Below are positions 57,471-64,000 of a DNA stretch of 64,000 nucleotides, piece after piece; position 1 is the stretch's first letter, and the number at the start of each line of letters is the position of its first letter. The translations under genes and the position numbers were made by a program. The stretch comes from Clusia tigrina (Eukaryota; Arthropoda; Insecta; Diptera; Clusiidae): contig OV050030.1 of NCBI GenBank assembly GCA_920105625.2, forward strand, positions 322,572,531 to 322,636,530, in the 5' to 3' direction. The notes beneath the pieces are model-generated. The model was not told where the DNA came from. It worked only from the letters and a program-made list of their open reading frames with translations, and did no database searches.

Positions 57471-59465
57471 TGTGAGGAGCAAATTTTAGGCGTAAATTTG
57501 CCCCTACATATTTAGTTTTGCCATAACGCCCCAAACGTGTATATTTAAAATAGGGGCCAAGTGCTTAAACAACCAACCCTAAAATATATACGTTAATAGT
57601 CCTAAGAATTTGGCACCTCCCACTTTCATTGCTAAAACCACACACACAACCGCCATCATATTTAGTGCAGCAGCCATCATACAAGTGAGTCTAAGACACC
57701 TCCCACCATAGTAATGCTACCAACAACAAGTGTTATACTCTGCATTGGGAGGAGAGAAGACACAGCCACAATTAAGTCAGACAGTGGAACCCTGTGATAA
57801 GCGACGAAAAACATGCAACGAAGTCAACAACGCAAGATAACACAGGAGAATATGACACAAACAATTGTGCAACCGGCTGACCACAGTTAAAATAATATGA
57901 ATTTACAACAACAGTGCCCAACGCACTGATATGAATTCACAACAACAGTGCCCAACGCACTGATATGAACTTACAACAACAGTGCCTAACGCAATGCTAG
58001 AAATTTACAAGAGATCGCGACAGAAGTTGCCGACTGCATTAGTTCGGAAAATAACCCACTAACAACACCCAAAAACGAAGGCCAAGCACAAAGTGGAACA
58101 CGACAGACCGATCGCTAAGCACACCAACAGACCGGACAAAGCATAAAGAGGAGAAGCAAAATTAAATATCCAATATTTAATATTTTTAAATATTTTATGC
58201 CATCGATATAAAATATCAACAAAGTGCTGAAGGTGGCCGAAGGACAAATAGCAACAACAACAAACAACACAAGGAACAACAACAAGGTAAATCATCACAA
58301 CAACAACACAATATTGAAGGTGGCCCAAGGTCAAATTCAAACGAGAAGAACAATGCGGGAAACCGTAGCAACATGCCACAACAAACTACAGTTCCCGCAC
58401 AACAACAACTATTGGATGATCTACACTAAACCTGGAGCATAAAAGCAGGAGCAACTGGCAACCCAGCCTCTTTCTTTCATTCGGCATCAGGCAGACACGA
58501 CGCTCTTTCTTTCATTCGGCATCAGGCAGACCAGACGCATCGTACTAAACAGAGTAATACGCACTGACAAACGCAACAGAAGCTAGGGGAATCTAGAGGA
58601 GATTATGGTTTATAATCGATTCTCTGCTAGAAACCCACACTGACAAACGCAACAGAAGCTAGGGGAATCTAGAGGAGATTATGGTTTATAATCGATTCTC
58701 TGCTAGAAACCCACACTGACAAACGCAACAGAAGCTAGGGGAATCTAGAGGAGATTATGGTTTATAATCAATTCTCTGCTAGAAACCCACACTGACAAAC
58801 GCAACAGAAGCTAGGGGAATCTAGAGGAGATTATGGTTTATAATCGATTCTCTGCTAGAAACCCACACTGACAAACGCAACAGAAGCTAGGGGAATCTAG
58901 AGGAGATTATGGTTTATAATCGATTTTCTGCTAGAAACCCACACTGACAAACGCAACAGAAGCTAGGGGAATCTAGAGGAGATTATGGTTTATAATCGAT
59001 TCTCTGCTAGAAACCCACACTGACAAACGCAACAGAAGCTAGGGGAATCTAGAGGAGATTATGGTTTATAATCGATTCTCTGCTAGAAACCCACACTGAC
59101 AAACGCAACAGAAGCTAGGGGAATCTAGAGGAGATTATGGTTTATAATCGATTCTCTGCTAGAAACTCACACTGACAAACGCAACAGAAGCTAGGGGAAT
59201 CTAGAGGAGATTATGGTTTATAATCGATTCTCTGCTAGAAACCCACACTGACAAACGCTACAGAAGCTAGGGGGACATATAGTTCAACTGTGTCCATATT
59301 TAAGTTTAGTAAAAATAATGGTATCAAGTAGTTAAGCCTTTTTAAAATTAATAAATAAATAAAATAATTAAATCAACGTAAACAAGCTTTGAATACTTTA
59401 GAGATTTTCTGTAAACGACTCCTGGAAATCCGGCGAGCTTACCCCGGCGAAAACGAATCGTTACA
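57471..59465 (+). repeat. Ty3/gypsy LTR5 (1995 bp)
   Basis: Same length, unit count and diagnostic changes as LTR4. Private variants are CGATTTTCTG near 58921 and AGAAACTCACAC near 59161. Confidence 0.9.
58562..59275 (+). repeat. 76-bp minisatellite, 9 units plus partial, LTR5
   Basis: Exact 9 x 76-bp spacing (58562-59245). The third unit has the same TATAATCAATTC change as LTR4, so the expanded block was duplicated as a whole. Confidence 0.95.
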
Positions 59466-59466
59466 G

Positions 59467-59484
59467 TGGCACCCGAGCAGTGAC
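59467..59484 (+). other. Primer-binding site, copy 5 (mutated)
   Basis: TGGCACCCGAGCAGTGAC, the same G-to-T change as copy 4. Confidence 0.7.
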
Positions 59485-59558
59485 TTGAGAATAAAGAGAG
59501 TAAATACAACAAAGCTATATTATCCAACCCACGTCCCATCACCAGAGTCTGACACAGG

Positions 59559-60761
59559 ATGGGAAAGACGAGTTGGGTGTACACCGTGCGAAAAGACCAA
59601 CTGGTAGTCTCTTGTGTCGAGTTTGGCCTAGAGGCCACGGGCACAGTGGAAGAGCTACGAAAGAGGCTTGCGGAGTTCATCACCGACACAGAGATGACTC
59701 TAGACCAGGAGGTTCGGCTGGCAGAGCTACAGGCCCGACTCACGAGGAGTTTGTCGCCTGGACCCAGTTCACATCTAAGAGCTAGCCCCAGCGTAGAGAG
59801 ACCTATAAGCCCCGGAGCATCGACAGACACGAAGAAAGCAGCGGGAATATCTGATACCGCGTTCCAGACAGTAGTCCCTGAAGTCTCGGGAAGCGGGATA
59901 GCCATCTACTCGGCAGTCATCGACCACGTTAGGAAATGGTCCTTGAAATATGATGGAGGGCATGACCCGATAGCTTTTATAGAGCGAGTGGAAGAATTAT
60001 CGGAAGTCTATGGACTAAACAAGCACATGCTGCCTCGAACTATGCCAGAACTCCTAAAGGAGCGTGCTCTGCTCTGGTATAGAAACAACAACCGAGCATG
60101 GGTTGATTGGGCTTTATTCAAAAAGGACTTCTTGAAGTTTTTCCTACCCACCAGGTACTTCGAAAAGCTGGAGGATGAAATTCGCCAACGACGGCAAAAC
60201 CCACGTGAACACTTCAAACAGTACGTGGTAGAACTTCAAAACCTGATGCGTCACGCAGGATACACGGAGGCCCAGAAATTAGAACGAATCTTTCGCAACA
60301 GCCTAGAGGAATACCAGTGGTATGTCCGTCGAAAGGATTTCGATACGCTGGAAGAATTGGTGGAAATGGCGGAAGACCTCGAGGGCATACGTGGTGACAA
60401 CGAGACTTCACGAGCAGCACCACCACGACCACCGCCACCACGACCACCACCAACACGCCACGAGATACAACCACGGGTCGAGCGCATGTCCCCATGCGAA
60501 ACCAGAAACCGACAAGTAGCACCGGCCAACTGTACCAACAAGGTGGTACCTATAAATCCACGAACAGCATGCAGAAGATGTGGTCAGTCTGATCACATAG
60601 CGCGACACTGCCGCAATGCCCAAGTAATTTTCTGTTGGGAGTGCGGTAGGAGAGGAACTAGAACAGTTGAATGCTGTAGGACGGTAGGGGGAAACGAGCG
60701 GGGCTGCCGCCAGCAACGAGGCATGGAGCAGCCCACGGACAACAAGCCTCAAACGCAGTAA
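59559..60761 (+). CDS. gag: Gag polyprotein, copy 5
   Basis: Intact 400-residue frame. It matches copy 4 except for Glu308 and AQVIFCW between the knuckles. The second knuckle lacks His as in all copies. Confidence 0.87.
   Translation: MGKTSWVYTVRKDQLVVSCVEFGLEATGTVEELRKRLAEFITDTEMTLDQEVRLAELQARLTRSLSPGPSSHLRASPSVERPISPGASTDTKKAAGISDTAFQTVVPEVSGSGIAIYSAVIDHVRKWSLKYDGGHDPIAFIERVEELSEVYGLNKHMLPRTMPELLKERALLWYRNNNRAWVDWALFKKDFLKFFLPTRYFEKLEDEIRQRRQNPREHFKQYVVELQNLMRHAGYTEAQKLERIFRNSLEEYQWYVRRKDFDTLEELVEMAEDLEGIRGDNETSRAAPPRPPPPRPPPTRHEIQPRVERMSPCETRNRQVAPANCTNKVVPINPRTACRRCGQSDHIARHCRNAQVIFCWECGRRGTRTVECCRTVGGNERGCRQQRGMEQPTDNKPQTQ
60689..60734 (+). promoter_or_regulatory. Candidate -1 frameshift signal, copy 5
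   Basis: GGGAAAC at 60689-60695 with the same 7-bp stem downstream. Confidence 0.7.
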
Positions 60762-63700
60762 GTGCACTACGCTACGATGGACAGCGTATCTGTGCCGCCG
60801 TCACCATTGGCACAGAAAACATCACGGCCACACTAGACACAGGCGCCACAAGGAGTTTCATCAGCGAGCGCCTCATTTCCCATTTAGGTGCTACCACCGG
60901 TAGAGTAAACTCTACATACACTAGAGCACGGATGGCGGATGGTCGAACAAGGGATATTACTCAAGCGTTTGTGACGTGTGTCAAGCTTGGAGGAAAGGTA
61001 TGTCAGCTGGAGCTACTTAGCATGCCCGACTCCACCGACGACTTACTGCTCGGCCTGGACTTCATGACACAGCAAGGCCTATCCATGACATGTGGAGGCC
61101 AGGAAATCCAGCTAGGTCCCAAGACGGATGGTGTGCAATCACAAGTTATCGCATCGTGCACAACCATACGACATGAAGCCGCTACGGACGAATCAAAGAT
61201 AAAACTGTTTCTGGCCACAGAGTTGGCTAAATTCACAGACGGGCCAAACGTGACCAATATCACAAGCCACAAAATAGTGATGCGCGATGACCGACCCATC
61301 AAACAACGATACTACCCGAGAAATCCAGCGCAGCAAGAAATCATTGGCGCGGAAGTGGACGAATTAATAGCTAAAGGCTGTATCGAACCCTCGCATAGCC
61401 CCCACAGCGCACCGATTGTGCTAGTAAGGAAACGGGATGGGAAATGGCGTCTGTGCATCGATTATCGGCAACTCAACGCCAGGTCCATACCCGACGCATA
61501 CCCACTGCCGCGAATCCAACACATCTTAGACCGACTGCGTGATGCTAAATACATCAGTAGTCTCGATCTGAAGAACGGGTATTGGCAGATACCAATGGAG
61601 GAGCACAGCAAGCAGTATACCGCGTTCACGGTACCCGGCAGAGGCCTCTTCCAGTGGCGTGTTATGCCTTTCGGGCTACACTCCGCACCAGCAACGTTTC
61701 AAAGAGCACTGGACCAAGTTATTGGCCACGACATGGAGCCACACGCGTTTGCCTACCTTGATAACATTATTGTCACAGGGAGAGACCTAGAAGAACACAT
61801 GAGAAACCTGCAAGAGGTGCTCCGACGGTTGAGGGAGGCAAATTTGAAACTAAATCTGGAGAAGTGTGCATTCTTTCGGAAGGAGCTAAAATATCTGGGA
61901 CACGTGGTCAGCGACAAAGGAATACATACTGACCCAGATAAAATCGCTGCCATACGGGAGCTGCAACCACCAGAGAACATACGACAGCTACGCCGCTGCT
62001 TGGGCATCGCATCTTGGTACCGCCGTTTTGTACCCGACTTTGCAAAAGCAGTACACCCTTTAACGATGCTGCTAAAGAAAGGAAAACATTTCCGATGGGG
62101 TACCGAACAACAGGAGGCTTTTGAATTACTGAAACAACGATTGACGGAAGCTCCGATCCTCGCCTGCCCAGACTTTAGTCAGAAGTTCACGCTCCAGACC
62201 GACGCCAGTGACTACGGGTTGGGAGCAGTGCTTACGCAGGAGATCGAGGGGGCGGAGCGAGTAATAGCGTACGCTAGTAGACACCTGAATGGAGCTGAGC
62301 TAAACTACTCCCCAACTGAGAAGGAGTGTCTAGCCATAATATGGGGCATCCGGAAAATGCGGCCATATCTGGAGGGCTACCACTTTACCGTGATCACCGA
62401 CCACCTATCGCTGAAATGGCTAAATTCCATCGAGAGCCCTTCAGGACGCATAGCACGGTGGGCGCTAGAACTTCAGCAGCATTCATTCGAGGTACAATAC
62501 CGCAAAGGAAAACTAAATGTACTGGCGGACGCACTATCAAGACAACCGGTCGAGGCTGCATGCACTGTCACTGTGCAGGACCAAGCAGAGCAAAATTGCA
62601 GGTGGTGGCTCAAGCGAAAAGGAGAAATACTTGCCAACCCGGCTAAATTCTCCGACTACACACTGGAAAACGGGCAGCTGTATCGCCATATACCAAATCG
62701 CACGGGTGATGAGGACTGTACACCATGGAAGCTGTGCGTACCTAGGCCTCTGAGGGTACGAATTTTGCAAGAGAACCACGACGCGCCAACCGCAGGACAC
62801 CTAGGCATCCGGAAAACGATAGCCCGAGTTGCAAATAGGTACTACTGGCCAGGACTGTTCCGGGACACCAGCCGCTACGTTCGTCAGTGCACACTATGCC
62901 AGAAGTACAAGCCCAGCCAACAACAACCTGCTGGAGAAATGCTGACGCAAATACCCCTGGAGCCGTGGGCCATATTGTGCGCGGATTTTGTTGGACCTCT
63001 ACCCCGCTCAAAGCATGGAAACACAATGGTACTAGTTTTCCATGATAAGTTCTCAAAATGGACAGAGATGGCGCCTCTTCGGAAGGCCACCACCGAGACT
63101 CTACAACGGGCCTTTCGGGAGCGCATCTTAGCCCGTTTCGGAGTTCCTAAGATCTTAGTGACGGACGACGGATCACAGTTTACAAGCAAGTCCTTTCAGC
63201 GCTTTGTAGAAGACTACGGTATCAAGCACCAGTTTACCGCACCGTACAAACCACAAGAAAATGCTGCCGAACGCGCCAACCGCACAGTCAAGACCATGAT
63301 CGCCCAATACGCCGGTAAACAGCAACAAAAGTGGGATGACCTACTGCCGGAGTTAACCCTGGCGATCAATACCAGCGTATCAGAGACAACTGGCTATAGC
63401 CCCGCGTTCCTAATACAAGGACGGGAGCCACGACGCCCAGGAGCGTTGTACGATGAAACCACCCCAGGAACAGGACAACGGAAACAAACACCCAACGAAA
63501 GAGCCGAACTACTAAAGGAAGCATACACATTAGTGACAAGGAATCTGGAGCGAGCGGCTCAAGATCAACGGCGTCATTATAACCTACGACGAAGGCCCTG
63601 GAAACCAGAAGTTGGACAATTGGTGTTAGCAAAACAGCACCATTTGTCCAAAGCCATTGATCACTTCGCCGCCAAGTTGGACCCACGCTACGATGGGCCA

Positions 63701-63835
63701 TACCAGATAGACACCTTCACCTCCCCAGTCATTGTCAAGATGAAACGTGAAGGAACCAAGGAGACAAAGACAGCGCATATTAGCGAGCTGAAACCATTCT
63801 GCGCGCCTGGTGGCATCACAGCATACGCTAACTAA
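60692..63835 (+). CDS. pol: Pol polyprotein, copy 5 (open frame)
   Basis: The -1 frame is open to the stop at 63833-63835, 967 residues from the ATG at 60932. It has Ile470, Ala532 and Thr784, so RNase H and integrase look consensus-like. RT reads YLDN (Asn codon 61763-61765) as in every other copy. Flanking LTR5 and the start of LTR6 place it as the last complete unit in the window. Confidence 0.88.
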   Translation, partial: KRAGLPPATRHGAAHGQQASNAVSALRYDGQRICAAVTIGTENITATLDTGATRSFISERLISHLGATTGRVNSTYTRARMADGRTRDITQAFVTCVKLGGKVCQLELLSMPDSTDDLLLGLDFMTQQGLSMTCGGQEIQLGPKTDGVQSQVIASCTTIRHEAATDESKIKLFLATELAKFTDGPNVTNITSHKIVMRDDRPIKQRYYPRNPAQQEIIGAEVDELIAKGCIEPSHSPHSAPIVLVRKRDGKWRLCIDYRQLNARSIPDAYPLPRIQHILDRLRDAKYISSLDLKNGYWQIPMEEHSKQYTAFTVPGRGLFQWRVMPFGLHSAPATFQRALDQVIGHDMEPHAFAYLDNIIVTGRDLEEHMRNLQEVLRRLREANLKLNLEKCAFFRKELKYLGHVVSDKGIHTDPDKIAAIRELQPPENIRQLRRCLGIASWYRRFVPDFAKAVHPLTMLLKKGKHFRWGTEQQEAFELLKQRLTEAPILACPDFSQKFTLQTDASDYGLGAVLTQEIEGAERVIAYASRHLNGAELNYSPTEKECLAIIWGIRKMRPYLEGYHFTVITDHLSLKWLNSIESPSGRIARWALELQQHSFEVQYRKGKLNVLADALSRQPVEAACTVTVQDQAEQNCRWWLKRKGEILANPAKFSDYTLENGQLYRHIPNRTGDEDCTPWKLCVPRPLRVRILQENHDAPTAGHLGIRKTIARVANRYYWPGLFRDTSRYVRQCTLCQKYKPSQQQPAGEMLTQIPLEPWAILCADFVGPLPRSKHGNTMVLVFHDKFSKWTEMAPLRKATTETLQRAFRERILARFGVPKILVTDDGSQFTSKSFQRFVEDYGIKHQFTAPYKPQENAAERANRTVKTMIAQYAGKQQQKWDDLLPELTLAINTSVSETTGYSPAFLIQGREPRRPGALYDETTPGTGQRKQTPNERAELLKEAYTLVTRNLERAAQDQRRHYNLRRRPWKPEVGQLVLAKQHHLSKAIDHFAAKLDPRYDGPYQIDTFTSPVIVKMKREGTKETKTAHISELKPFCAPGGITAYAN

Positions 63836-63963
63836 CAAACGCATCTGACGAGAACAGTGTACACAACGGAAAGGAATCCGATTCCAGCGAGGATCATGCA
63901 AAATCATCACCCTCTGGCAGGGTAAGGTGACCATTTTCCATCGGCCGCAAAGTAGGGAGGACA
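63836..63963 (+). other. Pol 3' UTR and polypurine tract, copy 5
   Basis: Same 128-bp segment, ending AGTAGGGAGGACA. Confidence 0.7.
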
Positions 63964-64000
63964 TGTGAGGAGCAAATTTTAGGCGTAAATTTGCCCCTAC
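63964..64000 (+). repeat. Ty3/gypsy LTR6, cut by window end
   Basis: The first 37 bases match the start of the other LTRs (TGTGAGGAGC onward), so the array continues beyond the window. Confidence 0.85.

Overview
This window is repeat-dense animal DNA, almost certainly from an insect and plausibly a fly. I infer this from the element families present: an irritans-type mariner, an R1/LOA/I-like non-LTR retrotransposon, and a Ty3/gypsy element with a tRNA-Lys-like primer site. I found no host gene. The density and tandem order of the elements suggest heterochromatin (pericentromeric or sex-linked), but position in the genome is inference.

Region 1 (1-4763) is AT-rich DNA holding old DNA-transposon debris. 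It has two short mariner ends (632-710, 1144-1190), a possible hAT C-terminal remnant (709-882), an internally deleted mariner with TA flanks (2182-3310), and a heavily frameshifted transposase-like pseudogene (3552-4560).

Region 2 (4764-31671) is a head-to-tail array. Nine minus-strand copies of one non-LTR retrotransposon alternate with eight copies of an unrelated spacer. Seven spacers are exactly 1759 bp and the last is 1763 bp. The inner seven element copies (969-1040 bp) share two internal deletions of 343 and 713 bp. The outer copies lack these: the left one is 2.1 kb with a TAA-type tail, and the right one is 3.5 kb reaching into the endonuclease domain. The unit is about 2.8 kb. Shared variants show a 5.6 kb two-unit higher-order repeat. 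This looks like a satellite array forming from a retrotransposon fragment plus flanking DNA.

Region 3 (31672-64000) begins with a Ty3/gypsy LTR inserted inside the endonuclease domain of the right-hand non-LTR copy. It is itself a tandem array in the pattern LTR-internal-LTR-internal, with five internal regions and six LTRs, and it runs off the window. Each internal region has a primer-binding site, gag (400 aa), a -1 frame pol (protease, RT, RNase H, integrase), a polypurine tract and no env. Gag and pol are joined by a candidate programmed -1 frameshift signal: slippery heptamer GGGAAAC, 5-nt spacer and a 7-bp stem. Pol frames are open in copies 3, 4 and 5 and broken in copies 1 and 2. All five copies carry YLDN instead of YxDD at the RT active site, and three of five primer sites have an extra substitution. 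LTR lengths differ mainly by the count of a 76-bp hairpin-forming minisatellite (14, 6, 6, 9 and 9 units), plus one 28-bp deletion in LTR1.

The main message is that two unrelated retroelements lie next to each other and each forms a long direct tandem array. Recombination or replication-based duplication explains this better than repeated independent insertion.
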